Below, piece by piece: positions 42,819 to 51,160 of a stretch of DNA of 64,000 bases. The first letter of the stretch is position 1. Each line of letters begins with the position of its first letter. A program made the position numbers and the translations under genes. The DNA comes from an uncultured Blautia sp. GTDB lineage: Bacteria > Bacillota > Clostridia > Lachnospirales > Lachnospiraceae. The notes below the pieces were generated by a model, which had not been told where the DNA came from, ran no database searches, and saw only the letters and a list, made by a program, of their open reading frames with translations. The DNA lies in contig CAKRRG010000003.1 in assembly GCA_934394545.1 (NCBI GenBank), positions 1 to 64,000 on the forward strand, given 5' to 3'.

Positions 42819-43517
42819 ATGCTCAAGAAATTAAAAGAAGAAGTCTATAAAGCAAATATGGATCTGCCGAAATATGGTCTGGTAACTTTTACCTGGGGAA
42901 ACGTAAGTGGGATTGACCGTAAGAAAGGGCTCTTTGTAATTAAACCAAGCGGTGTGGAGTATGATAAGCTGACACCGGATGATATGGTAGTTGTAGACCT
43001 GAAGGGAAATAAAGTAGAGGGAAAATACAACCCGTCTTCGGATACAGCTACTCATGTGGTTTTGTATAATGCATTTCCAAACATTGGCGGAATCGTACAC
43101 ACCCATTCTTCCTGGGCTACCAGCTGGGCGCAGGCTGGACGTGGGATTCCTTGCTATGGAACTACGCATGCAGACTATATTTATGGTGAGGTTCCATGTG
43201 TACGCAATCTGACAAAGGAAGAGATTGAAGAGGCATATGAGAAGAATACAGGTATTCTTATTGCAGATTATTTCAAGGATAAAGATTATGAAGCTGTCCC
43301 TGCAGTTCTCTGCAAGAATCATGGACCTTTTACATGGGGAAAAGATGCCCATGAAGCAGTACATAATGCAGTTGTTCTGGAAGAGGTTGCCAAGATGGCT
43401 TCCCGCTGTGAACTGATCAATCCTGATGTAAAGCCTGCACCCCAGGAACTTCAGGATAAGCATTATTATAGAAAACATGGTGCCAATGCTTATTATGGAC
43501 AGGGGAATTTGGCTTGA
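42819..43517 (+). CDS. araD: L-ribulose-5-phosphate 4-epimerase
   Basis: A 232-residue class II aldolase-fold enzyme that interconverts L-ribulose 5-phosphate and D-xylulose 5-phosphate. It has [30 protein letters not shown], zinc His residues in [12 protein letters not shown] and YGTTHADY, and [17 protein letters not shown] precedes ATG. No araA or araB is next to it. Confidence 0.92.
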   Translation: MLKKLKEEVYKANMDLPKYGLVTFTWGNVSGIDRKKGLFVIKPSGVEYDKLTPDDMVVVDLKGNKVEGKYNPSSDTATHVVLYNAFPNIGGIVHTHSSWATSWAQAGRGIPCYGTTHADYIYGEVPCVRNLTKEEIEEAYEKNTGILIADYFKDKDYEAVPAVLCKNHGPFTWGKDAHEAVHNAVVLEEVAKMASRCELINPDVKPAPQELQDKHYYRKHGANAYYGQGNLA

Positions 43518-43541
43518 CCTATACAACAGGAGGCGACAGCA

Positions 43542-44396
43542 ATGATTCATGAAAGAATAGAAATCCAGTTAAAAGATTCTGAGTTTAAAGCGAACCTATT
43601 TACTTATTTTCTGGATAATTCACTGGAAATCGATCCGAAAAGAAAGAGGCCGGTTGTACTGATCTGTCCAGGTGGCGGATATGCAATGACATCGGACAGA
43701 GAGGCAGAAGCGTTAGCTGTTAAATTTATGGCAATGGGGTATCACGCAGCAATTCTTCGTTACAGCGTTGCACCGGCACGTTTCCCGGAGGCACTTCTGC
43801 AGCTTGCCACAGCAGTTGCAATGCTTCGCAAAAATGCAGATAAATGGAATATTGATACTGAGAAAATTGTTGTCCAGGGGTCTTCTGCCGGTGGACATCT
43901 GGCAGCAAGTCTTGGTGTTTTCTGGAACAAGCCGTTTGTGGCAGAAGCCCTGGATATGGATGCTGAAAAATTTCGTCCAAACGGACTTATGCTTAGCTAT
44001 CCGGTTATTACTTCCGGGGAAAAAGCGCATCAGGGCTCCTTTGAGTGTGTTCTTGGAGAAGACTATGCAGATGAGGAGAAACGCAGATTCCTGTCATTGG
44101 AATTCAATGTAACCAAAGATACTCCACCGACATTCATGTGGCATACGGCCCCGGATGACACCGTTCCGGTAGAAAATTCCCTGCTGTTTTTCCAGGCACT
44201 TCATGCGCTGGATATTCCGGCTGAATTACATATCTACCCTGTAGGCGGTCATGGCCTTGGTCTTGCCACTGCTGAAACGGCTCGTTCTGATGGCTACGGC
44301 ATTCAGGCAGAATGTGAAACCTGGATCAATCTGGCGGGTGACTGGATGAAACATTTATTTGAAGCGAAAGAGATAATAAAAGCACCGTGGGAATAG
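43542..44396 (+). CDS. Alpha/beta hydrolase, carbohydrate-esterase-like
   Basis: A 284-residue serine hydrolase (PF20434/BD-FAE-like): oxyanion region CPGGGYAMTSDREAEAL, nucleophile Ser in VVQGSSAGGHLAAS, Asp in MWHTAPDDTVPV and His in YPVGGHGLGLA. No signal peptide, so it acts on internal substrate. Relatives remove acetyl or feruloyl groups from imported oligosaccharides. It lies 24 bases after araD. Confidence 0.88.
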   Translation: MIHERIEIQLKDSEFKANLFTYFLDNSLEIDPKRKRPVVLICPGGGYAMTSDREAEALAVKFMAMGYHAAILRYSVAPARFPEALLQLATAVAMLRKNADKWNIDTEKIVVQGSSAGGHLAASLGVFWNKPFVAEALDMDAEKFRPNGLMLSYPVITSGEKAHQGSFECVLGEDYADEEKRRFLSLEFNVTKDTPPTFMWHTAPDDTVPVENSLLFFQALHALDIPAELHIYPVGGHGLGLATAETARSDGYGIQAECETWINLAGDWMKHLFEAKEIIKAPWE

Positions 44397-44412
44397 GGCG
44401 GTACAGACGAGA

Positions 44413-44433
44413 GGGAGTGCTATTTGCACTCCC
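44413..44433. terminator. Hairpin between convergent genes
   Basis: GGGAGTGC and GCACTCCC form a perfect 8-bp stem around TATTT, followed by TGTTTATTTCTTT. It probably ends the esterase transcript and perhaps the opposing one. Confidence 0.65.
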
Positions 44434-44481
44434 TGTTTATTTCTTTACAGATTAATTTGCATATTGATTAAGGCGTGAAAA

Positions 44482-44688
44482 TCACTTAATATCCAGTTCC
44501 GGCGGCTCATCCATAGTGTCGGAAACGTATTTCCCGTTCTTCTTACGCTGCCGGACGCATTCAGTAAGCAGATACTCGATCTGTCCATTGACGGAGCGGA
44601 AATCATCCTCCGCCCAGGCTGCAATCTGATCATAAAGCTTGGCAGAAAGCCTGAGCGGAATCTGTTTCTTAGGTCTGGTATCGGCCAT
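44482..44688 (-). CDS. Arc-family ribbon-helix-helix DNA-binding protein
   Basis: A 68-residue protein with the Arc/MetJ pattern: a DNA-contacting strand KKQIPLRLSAKLYDQIAAWA and helix DFRSVNGQIEYLLTECVRQR. It starts in a TAATG overlap with the SPFH gene and is thus coupled to it. It is a likely autoregulator of the pair; a matching palindrome covers the promoter. SPFH-Arc pairs are widespread but their purpose is not known to me. Confidence 0.8.
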   Translation of the reverse strand: MADTRPKKQIPLRLSAKLYDQIAAWAEDDFRSVNGQIEYLLTECVRQRKKNGKYVSDTMDEPPELDIK

Positions 44689-45704
44689 TAATACAGACTG
44701 CCGGAATTAACTACCGGCTGGGCATCATGATTGCCGCACAGTACAACGAGAAGATTAGAAACCATGGCCGCTTTCCGCTCCTCGTCAAGCTCAACCACAT
44801 TGTTTTCATTTAATCGTTCCAGTGCCATTTCAACCATGCCAACAGCACCATCTACGATCATCTTTCTCGCATCAATAATAGCAGAAGCCTGCTGTCTCTG
44901 CAGCATAACAGCAGCAATCTCAGGAGCGTAAGCCAGATAGGTGATGCGCGCCTCAATAATCTCAAGACCAGCCTCCGCAACCTTCTGCTGAATCTCATCC
45001 CGGATACGTCCAGCCACAATTTCACTGGAACCACGAAGACTGCCTTCATCTGCAACTCCATCCCCGGTAGTATCTACGTTGGGAGCTACGTCATAAGGAT
45101 AAATCCTTACAATATTACGAAGTGCACTGTCACACTGCAGGGAAAGATATTCTTTGTAGTTATCAACATTAAAAACAGCCTTTGCAGTATCTGTTACGCG
45201 CCACATAACTGCAATTCCGATTTCAACCGGATTACCAAGACAGTCATTGATCTTCTGACGGTTGTTATTCAGAGTCATAATCTTCAGGGAAATCTTCTTA
45301 CTTACATAAGAACTGCTGGAAGATCCGCTGGTGCCTGTTGCTAATGTCAAAACTGATTTGGCAGCATTACCGCCATCCACATCACCGCTCTGATTCAGCT
45401 TCGTCTTAGCTGCTGGATTTACTGCTGTACAAAAAGGATTTACCCAATAAAATCCATCCTCCTTCAGTGTGCCCACGTAATTACCGAACAAGGTAAGTAC
45501 CAGGGCTTCCTGAGGCTTCAACACCTTTAATCCAAGAAATGGGATCCATCCCAAAGATAACCAGATGATTCCGATGACTGCCACCGGGATCCAGTAAAAG
45601 ATGGAACCGATCACAGTAATGGCTGTTGCTGCGGCATACAACAGAATGAAGAGAATCATCATTGCCATACCATTCTTCTTACTGCTTAAAACTTTTTCCT
45701 GCAT
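44688..45704 (-). CDS. SPFH-domain (stomatin/flotillin-like) membrane protein
   Basis: A 338-residue protein with two N-terminal helices (ILFILLYAAATAITVIGSIF, WIPVAVIGIIWLSLGW) and an SPFH domain (EALVLTLFGNYVGTLKEDGF, PVEIGIAVMWRVTDTAKAVF, VAGRIRDEIQQKVAEAGLEI, APEIAAVMLQRQQAS). A low-complexity insert GTSGSSSSSY lies in the middle. ATG 45704 follows AGGAGG. It probably forms ring-like membrane assemblies. Confidence 0.85.
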   Translation of the reverse strand: MQEKVLSSKKNGMAMMILFILLYAAATAITVIGSIFYWIPVAVIGIIWLSLGWIPFLGLKVLKPQEALVLTLFGNYVGTLKEDGFYWVNPFCTAVNPAAKTKLNQSGDVDGGNAAKSVLTLATGTSGSSSSSYVSKKISLKIMTLNNNRQKINDCLGNPVEIGIAVMWRVTDTAKAVFNVDNYKEYLSLQCDSALRNIVRIYPYDVAPNVDTTGDGVADEGSLRGSSEIVAGRIRDEIQQKVAEAGLEIIEARITYLAYAPEIAAVMLQRQQASAIIDARKMIVDGAVGMVEMALERLNENNVVELDEERKAAMVSNLLVVLCGNHDAQPVVNSGSLY

Positions 45705-45760
45705 AATAAACCTCCTGACTGGTATATGCATTGCTTTACCATAAAAGATGTGTAACCTTG

Positions 45761-45800
45761 TTGATATTTGAATGATATCATTTAGATATCAAAAAGTCAA
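45761..45800 (-). promoter_or_regulatory. Promoter of the SPFH/Arc operon with a 32-bp palindrome
   Basis: On the minus strand TTGACT (45795-45800), 17 bases and TATCAT (45772-45777) form the promoter. The 32-bp imperfect palindrome 45761-45792 (28 of 32 symmetric, centre AATGATATCATT) covers the -10 box and nearly all of the spacer. This is a strong candidate operator, most simply for the Arc-like protein of the same operon. Confidence 0.7.
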
Positions 45801-45907
45801 TGGGAAGAACATACGAATTGGAAATTTTTGTAAAAATACATTGTGTAAATTTGCGGGGAGCTGTATGTTAATAGAAAGGTAAGTTCAGAGCTTTGGAGGA
45901 ATATAGT

Positions 45908-47062
45908 ATGAAGGCTGTAATTGCAATTGATTCGTTTAAAGGGAGTATGGATTCCATAGAGGCCGGGGAGGCGGCAGCTGCAGGTATTAAGAGAGTGTTT
46001 CCTGATGCAGAAACTGTCATTTACCCGCTGGCCGATGGCGGAGAGGGGACGGTGCAGGCGCTGGCGAAAGGGCTTGGCGGAAAGCTGGAGCATGTGAAGG
46101 TCACAGGGCCACTGGGAGAAAGGGTTGTCTGTGAATATGCAATTGTGGGAAAAACAAATCCAACTGCTGTCATAGAAATGGCTGGCGCAGCAGGAATCAC
46201 TTTAGTTCCGCCGGAACTTCGTAATCCCATGAATACTACGACTTATGGCGTCGGCGAAGTGATAAAAGACGCAATCACTAAGGACTGCCGGAATTTTATC
46301 ATCGGAATTGGCGGAAGCGCCACCAATGACGGTGGAATTGGAATGCTTCAGGCATTAGGTGCAGAGCTTCTGGATAAAAGTGGAAAACAGGTGCCATTTG
46401 GAGCACTCGGTGTGGAAAAATTGGCTGTCATTAATTGCGAGAATATGCTTCCTGAACTAAAAGACTGCAAGTTCCACATTGCCTGTGATGTGGATAATCC
46501 CTTATGTGGAGAAAACGGCTGCAGTCACATCTTTGGGCCGCAAAAAGGTGCAACATCGGAGCTGGTGGAGCAGATGGATGTGTGGATGAAGCGGTTTGCA
46601 GAATTAAGTCGGTTTTACAACTGTGATCCTGATTATCCCGGCAGTGGTGCAGCCGGAGGCCTTGGTTTCGCTTTTCGCACTTTTCTCCACGGAAATCTGG
46701 AGCCTGGCATAAATATTGTTCTGGATGAAATCGGCATAGAATCCCAGATGAAAACTGCGGATGTGGTTATTACCGGCGAGGGCCGTCTTGACGGTCAGAC
46801 CGTAAGAGGAAAAGCCCCCATCGGTGTTGCCAGACTTGCCCGGAAATACGGCAAGCCCGTTTTCGCCTTTTCAGGCTCCGTCACGGACGATGCTGCCGCC
46901 TGTAACCAGGCTGGGATCACGGCCTTTTTTCCCATTCTTCGGCAGGTGACTACTCTGGAAGATGCCATGCACCCCACCACCGCCCAGAAAAACATGCGTG
47001 ACACCGTAGAACAGGTTTTTCGCTTGTTAAGAATTTATAATTTCCCTTTTTCCCCCTCTTGA
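45908..47062 (+). CDS. Glycerate kinase
   Basis: A 384-residue kinase of the GlxK/GarK type that phosphorylates D-glycerate (MKAVIAIDSFKGSMDSIEAG, YPLADGGEGTVQAL, GIGGSATNDGGIGMLQALG, DNPLCGENGCSHIFGPQKGA, GSGAAGGLGFAFR, GEGRLDGQTVRGKAPIGVA). ATG 45908 lies 8 bases after GGAGG; the TTG upstream does not. It is divergent from the SPFH gene. Confidence 0.94.
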   Translation: MKAVIAIDSFKGSMDSIEAGEAAAAGIKRVFPDAETVIYPLADGGEGTVQALAKGLGGKLEHVKVTGPLGERVVCEYAIVGKTNPTAVIEMAGAAGITLVPPELRNPMNTTTYGVGEVIKDAITKDCRNFIIGIGGSATNDGGIGMLQALGAELLDKSGKQVPFGALGVEKLAVINCENMLPELKDCKFHIACDVDNPLCGENGCSHIFGPQKGATSELVEQMDVWMKRFAELSRFYNCDPDYPGSGAAGGLGFAFRTFLHGNLEPGINIVLDEIGIESQMKTADVVITGEGRLDGQTVRGKAPIGVARLARKYGKPVFAFSGSVTDDAAACNQAGITAFFPILRQVTTLEDAMHPTTAQKNMRDTVEQVFRLLRIYNFPFSPS

Positions 47063-47087
47063 CATCTACTACAAACAAGAGTAATAT
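47059..47087 (+). promoter_or_regulatory. Promoter of the amino-acid ABC operon
   Basis: TTGACA (47059-47064), 17 bases, TAATAT (47082-47087) is near-consensus and overlaps the stop codon of glycerate kinase. Transcription would begin near 47094, immediately before a terminator hairpin. Confidence 0.75.
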
Positions 47088-47097
47088 GAACTACAAC

Positions 47098-47140
47098 GCA
47101 ATGGCGCGTTAGTGTGATAACGCCGCCATTGCCTTTTTTT
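47098..47140 (+). terminator. Intrinsic terminator in the leader of the amino-acid ABC operon
   Basis: GCAATGGCG and CGCCATTGC enclose CGTTA/TAACG and are followed by CTTTTTTT. It may end glycerate kinase transcripts, but it stands just after the strong promoter, so it would also attenuate the ABC operon. This is the same promoter-then-terminator layout as in the urease leader. Confidence 0.75.
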
Positions 47141-47221
47141 ACCTCAAAACGAGGAAACACGCCGGAGAAAGAAGCCGGATGTGCTGTGATTAATGAGATG
47201 AACCAAGAGGAGGAAACAAAC

Positions 47222-48079
47222 ATGAAAAAGAGTTATTTATGGAGAAAAATGACAAGTGGTCTTATGGCAGCAGCCGTTACTGTAACTGCAATGCCGGGAC
47301 TTGGACTTACAATGGTACAGGCAGAAGAGAAGAAAACATTAAAGGTAGCAATGGAGTGCAGCTACGCACCATACAACTGGACACAGCCAGATGATTCCAA
47401 TGGAGCAGTTCCTATTTCCGGAAGCTCTGATTATGCATACGGCTATGATGTTATGATGGCAAAGAAAATCTGTGATGAGCTGGGCTACGATCTGGAAATC
47501 GTAAAGCTTGACTGGGATTCTCTGGTACCGGCTGTTCAGTCAGGAAAGGTTGACTGTGTTATCGCAGGCCAGTCTATTACCTCCGAGCGTAAGCAGATGG
47601 TGGATTTCACAGAGCCATATTACTATGCATCTATTATCACTCTGGTAAAAAGCGATGGCGATTATGCAGACGCCAAAAGCGTAGCAGATTTAAAAGGAGT
47701 GACCTGTACATCCCAGCAGAATACCATCTGGTATGATTCCTGCCTGCCGCAGATCGAAGACGCAAACATTCTTCCTGCACAGGAAAGTGCACCTGCTATG
47801 CTGGTTGCCCTGGAGTCTGGAAAATGTGATGCCGTTGTAACTGACATGCCTACTGGAATGGCGGCCTGCGTAGCTTATCCGGATTTCAAGCTTTTTGATT
47901 TCTCCGGCACAGACGGCGACTTCGAAGTATCTGATGAAGATATCAACATTGGTATTTCCGTACAGAAAGGCAACACCGAGCTTCTGGATGCCCTGAATAG
48001 CGTACTGGATAAAATGACAGAGGAAGATTACACCAAAATGATGGACGAGGCAATTTCTGTACAGCCGCTGTCTGAGTAA
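47222..48079 (+). CDS. Polar amino-acid ABC transporter substrate-binding protein, no lipobox
   Basis: A 285-residue family 3 binding protein (KTLKVAMECSYAPYNWTQPD, VQSGKVDCVIAGQSITSERK, TEPYYYASIITLVKS). The signal peptide (KMTSGLMAAAVTVTAMPGLG..) ends in VQAEE with no lipobox Cys. ATG 47222 follows AAGAGGAGGAAAC. The exact amino acid is not predictable. Confidence 0.92.
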   Translation: MKKSYLWRKMTSGLMAAAVTVTAMPGLGLTMVQAEEKKTLKVAMECSYAPYNWTQPDDSNGAVPISGSSDYAYGYDVMMAKKICDELGYDLEIVKLDWDSLVPAVQSGKVDCVIAGQSITSERKQMVDFTEPYYYASIITLVKSDGDYADAKSVADLKGVTCTSQQNTIWYDSCLPQIEDANILPAQESAPAMLVALESGKCDAVVTDMPTGMAACVAYPDFKLFDFSGTDGDFEVSDEDINIGISVQKGNTELLDALNSVLDKMTEEDYTKMMDEAISVQPLSE

Positions 48080-48109
48080 TTTGTGAACTGAAAGAAGGAG
48101 AGAAAAACT

Positions 48110-48901
48110 ATGCTTCCTGAAACATTCTGGGGCCGGATCCAGTATCTGCTCCAGCAATACGGCGCCTCCTTTTTATCAGGAGCCGGAAATACAATGATCA
48201 TAGCCATTGTAGGCACCTTTTTAGGGTGCCTTATTGGCTTTATAGTTGGAATTATTCAAACAATTCCGGTTGATAAAAGAGATTCCACTGCCAAAAAGAC
48301 TCTGGTTGGAATCCTGAAATTTATTATGGCATGCTATGTGGAATTTTTCCGCGGTACCCCTATGATGGTACAGGCCATGTTCATCTATTATGGAAGTGCT
48401 TACCTGTTCAACATTAATATGTCCATGTGGTTCGCCGCATTTTTTGTTGTTTCTATTAACACCGGAGCTTATATGGCAGAAACTGTCCGTGGCGGAATCC
48501 TTTCTGTGGATGAAGGCCAGACTGAAGCTGCGAAAGCAATCGGAATGACGCATGTACAGACGATGATGGATGTTATTTTGCCTCAGGCACTGCGAAACAT
48601 TATGCCGCAGATTGGAAACAACCTGATTATTAATATCAAGGATACCTGCGTTCTTTCTATTATTGGAATTGTAGAACTTTTTTACACAACAAAAGGTGTT
48701 GCAGGAGCCTACTACACTTATTTCGAGGCCTTTACCATTGCCATGGTAATGTACTTTATCCTTACATTTGTATGCTCCAGACTGCTTCGTCTTCTGGAAC
48801 ACAAGATGGAAGGTCCGCAGAACTACGACCTTGCCACAACAGATACACTGACTCACACAAGTGGTCTGTATTCCTACCCTAAGAAGAAGGAGGAGAAATG
48901 A
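48110..48901 (+). CDS. Polar amino-acid ABC transporter permease
   Basis: A 263-residue HisM/GlnP-type permease (GNTMIIAIVGTFLGCLIGFI, EFFRGTPMMVQAMFIYYG, NTGAYMAETVRGGILSVDEG, EAAKAIGMTHVQTMMDVILP). It is followed by the ATPase gene with an ATGA overlap. Confidence 0.95.
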   Translation: MLPETFWGRIQYLLQQYGASFLSGAGNTMIIAIVGTFLGCLIGFIVGIIQTIPVDKRDSTAKKTLVGILKFIMACYVEFFRGTPMMVQAMFIYYGSAYLFNINMSMWFAAFFVVSINTGAYMAETVRGGILSVDEGQTEAAKAIGMTHVQTMMDVILPQALRNIMPQIGNNLIINIKDTCVLSIIGIVELFYTTKGVAGAYYTYFEAFTIAMVMYFILTFVCSRLLRLLEHKMEGPQNYDLATTDTLTHTSGLYSYPKKKEEK

Positions 48902-49644
48902 TCATGAGTGAAAAAATCCTTGAAGTTAAGCATCTGGGAAAAGCCTTTGGCAGCAATCAGGTTCTAAGAGACATTGATTTTTCTGTAAGCCCAGGTGATG
49001 TGACCTGTATCATCGGCCCGTCCGGTTCTGGCAAATCCACCCTGCTACGGTGCCTGAACATGCTGGAAATCCCATCTGCCGGAGAAATTAATTATCATGG
49101 GACAGACATCACCAGCAAGAATGTAAATGTTCCGGAATACCGCTCGAAAGTAGGCATGGTGTTCCAGAATTTTAACCTTTTTAATAATATGACTGCTCTG
49201 AAAAATTGTACCATCGGACAGATAAGAGTTTTGAAAAAGAGCAAAGAAGAGGCAGAGAAAAAAGCTTTGTATTATCTGGAAAAAGTAGGAATGGCACCCT
49301 ACATCAATGCCAAGCCCAAACAGCTTTCCGGTGGTCAGAAACAGCGTGTGGCAATTGCAAGAGCTCTTGCCATGGAGCCGGAAATCCTGCTCTTCGATGA
49401 GCCAACTTCCGCACTGGATCCCCAGATGGTAGGAGAGGTTCTGGAGGTTATGAGAGACCTTGCACAGGAAGGTCTGACCATGATTATCGTGACTCATGAG
49501 ATGGCATTTGCCCGTGATGTTTCCAAGAGGGTAATCTTCATGGCAAATGGCGTCATCGTAGAAGACAGACCTCCGAAGGAACTGTTCGAAAATCCGAAAG
49601 ATCCGCTTACGAAAGAATTCCTGAGCCGCTTCCGCAATGCATGA
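48898..49644 (+). CDS. Polar amino-acid ABC transporter ATP-binding protein
   Basis: A 248-residue GlnQ-type ATPase: Walker A GPSGSGKSTLLRCL, signature LSGGQKQRVAIARAL, Walker B ILLFDEPTSALDP and the switch His in IIVTHEMAFA. The start at 48898 overlaps the permease stop (ATGA); a second ATG at 48904 is equally possible by ribosome-site spacing. Confidence 0.95.
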   Translation: MIMSEKILEVKHLGKAFGSNQVLRDIDFSVSPGDVTCIIGPSGSGKSTLLRCLNMLEIPSAGEINYHGTDITSKNVNVPEYRSKVGMVFQNFNLFNNMTALKNCTIGQIRVLKKSKEEAEKKALYYLEKVGMAPYINAKPKQLSGGQKQRVAIARALAMEPEILLFDEPTSALDPQMVGEVLEVMRDLAQEGLTMIIVTHEMAFARDVSKRVIFMANGVIVEDRPPKELFENPKDPLTKEFLSRFRNA

Positions 49645-49675
49645 TAAAACTCTGAGAAAAGAGATGTTGTTATAT

Positions 49676-49717
49676 GGAAAGTTTTGTTAAAGTAAAAGAC
49701 AAAACTTTCCTTTTTTT
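49676..49717 (+). terminator. Terminator of the amino-acid ABC operon
   Basis: GGAAAGTTTTGT (49676-49687) and its perfect 12-bp complement are followed by TTTTTTT. Confidence 0.88.
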
Positions 49718-49790
49718 GTCTTGACGATTATAAAAGAATGGAAGAAAATAAATTGGAAACTTTTTACAAAAGCACGGGAGGGAGAAAGAA

Positions 49791-51062
49791 ATGCTGAAAA
49801 AGAAAAAACGGAGAAATAGGCTGGGACGGTTGCTTTTTACAATGTTGTTTCTTATGGTTTTGTCAGGAAACGTAAATGCGAATCCGGTGCTGGCGCAGGT
49901 GAACTCTGTGGAAGAGGTTGAGGAAGCACAGCCAGGTAAATTTGAGAATACAGAAGAGGGATGGGTTTACGTTTACGAGGATGGAACGCAGGCTGTGGAC
50001 TGTCTTCTGGACATAAATGACAAGACCTATTATTTTTCCGAGGAAGGAATCCGTCTGTACGGATGGCAGGAAATTGATGACGAGTGGTATTACTTTGGTT
50101 CCAAATCCAAAGGTTATATGTACAAAAATGCCTGGATCAAAGAGGATGGTAAAAATAGATATTACGTTGGCAGTGACGGAAGACGCTGCAAAGGTTGGTA
50201 CACTGGGAAGAATACCTATTATTTTGACAAAAACGGACGTCTTGTAACCGGATATAAGAAAATCAAGGGCGTAAAATACCGCTTTGATTCAAAAGGAAGG
50301 ATGACGAAAAGTGGTCCGAATATTTCCCTAAACAGTCAGTGTGCCATTTTGGTGGAGGCAGATACAGGAAAAGTTATTTACTCCAAGAATCCGGATCTGC
50401 GTCATGCCAATGCCAGCACAACGAAGATTATGACAGCTATCCTTGCAGTGGAAAACAGTAAAATGTCTGAAATCGTGAAAACCTCCAGATATGCGGCATC
50501 CCAGGAACCAACCAAGCTGTATTTCAAAAAAGGTGAGCGTTTCTACATGAGGGATATGCTGTATTCTCTGCTGCTCCCGTCCCATAATGATACTGCAGTA
50601 GCCATTGCCGAGCATATAGATGGCAATGTGCAAAGCTTTGTAAATAGGATGAATGAAAAAGCGGTATCTCTTGGCTGTAACAACACCCATTTCGCCACAC
50701 CAAACGGGCTTGATGCAGGTCTTGACCACTATACAACTGCAAGAGATATGGCGAAAATCGCCAGTTATGCATGGCAAAGCTCCCAGATACGCAAGGTTGT
50801 AAAAACAAGGACCAGGATCATCAAAAATCTTAAAGGAAAACGCTACAAGCTTATTTCCACCAACCGGCTTCTTAATGAAAGAATGGTCGGTGTGAGCGGA
50901 ATGAAAACCGGCTATACCAATAAGGCAGGCCAGTGTTTTGTAGGCGTGGTAAAGGGGCTTAACGGCAAAACCTATATTTCCGTTACCTTTGGTGCCAAAA
51001 CAACAGATGGAAGATGGGCAGATGCCCGTAAGCTGTTGTCCTACGCCAGAAATCTTAAATAA
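49791..51062 (+). CDS. D-alanyl-D-alanine carboxypeptidase with N-terminal wall-binding repeats
   Basis: A 423-residue exported protein. A signal or anchor (RLLFTMLFLMVLSGNVNANP) is followed by about five choline/glucan-binding-type repeats (residues 55-175: GWVYVYEDGTQ, KTYYFSEEGIRLYGWQ, EWYYFGSKSKGYMYKNAW, RYYVGSDGRRCKGWY, TYYFDKNGRLVTGYKK). A peptidase S11 domain then shows SxxK at about residue 209 (STTK), the SHN motif (LLPSHNDTAVA) and KTG (GMKTGYTNKAG). It trims the terminal D-Ala of peptidoglycan stem peptides; the repeats would hold it on the wall. Confidence 0.92.
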   Translation: MLKKKKRRNRLGRLLFTMLFLMVLSGNVNANPVLAQVNSVEEVEEAQPGKFENTEEGWVYVYEDGTQAVDCLLDINDKTYYFSEEGIRLYGWQEIDDEWYYFGSKSKGYMYKNAWIKEDGKNRYYVGSDGRRCKGWYTGKNTYYFDKNGRLVTGYKKIKGVKYRFDSKGRMTKSGPNISLNSQCAILVEADTGKVIYSKNPDLRHANASTTKIMTAILAVENSKMSEIVKTSRYAASQEPTKLYFKKGERFYMRDMLYSLLLPSHNDTAVAIAEHIDGNVQSFVNRMNEKAVSLGCNNTHFATPNGLDAGLDHYTTARDMAKIASYAWQSSQIRKVVKTRTRIIKNLKGKRYKLISTNRLLNERMVGVSGMKTGYTNKAGQCFVGVVKGLNGKTYISVTFGAKTTDGRWADARKLLSYARNLK

Positions 51063-51069
51063 GTTTTGG

Positions 51070-51099
51070 TTCACAGCAGTGGGGAATGTATGTTATACT
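51070..51099 (+). promoter_or_regulatory. Promoter of the CvfB-like gene
   Basis: TTCACA (51070-51075), 18 bases, TATACT (51094-51099) lies about 60 bases before the start codon. Confidence 0.55.
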
Positions 51100-51160
51100 G
51101 AAATGACAAAAAGTGTTTGCCGGGAAGGATACCTGGCAGTGAGAGAATTAAGGAGAATTC

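Noticed and set aside
44482..44688. Antitoxin of a type II toxin-antitoxin pair
   Set aside because: The partner gene encodes an SPFH membrane protein, not a toxin. The Arc-like fold is better read as a transcriptional regulator.
47098..47140. ANTAR-type element in the amino-acid transporter leader
   Set aside because: The loop is GTGTGA and only one hairpin is present, so the motif is not satisfied.
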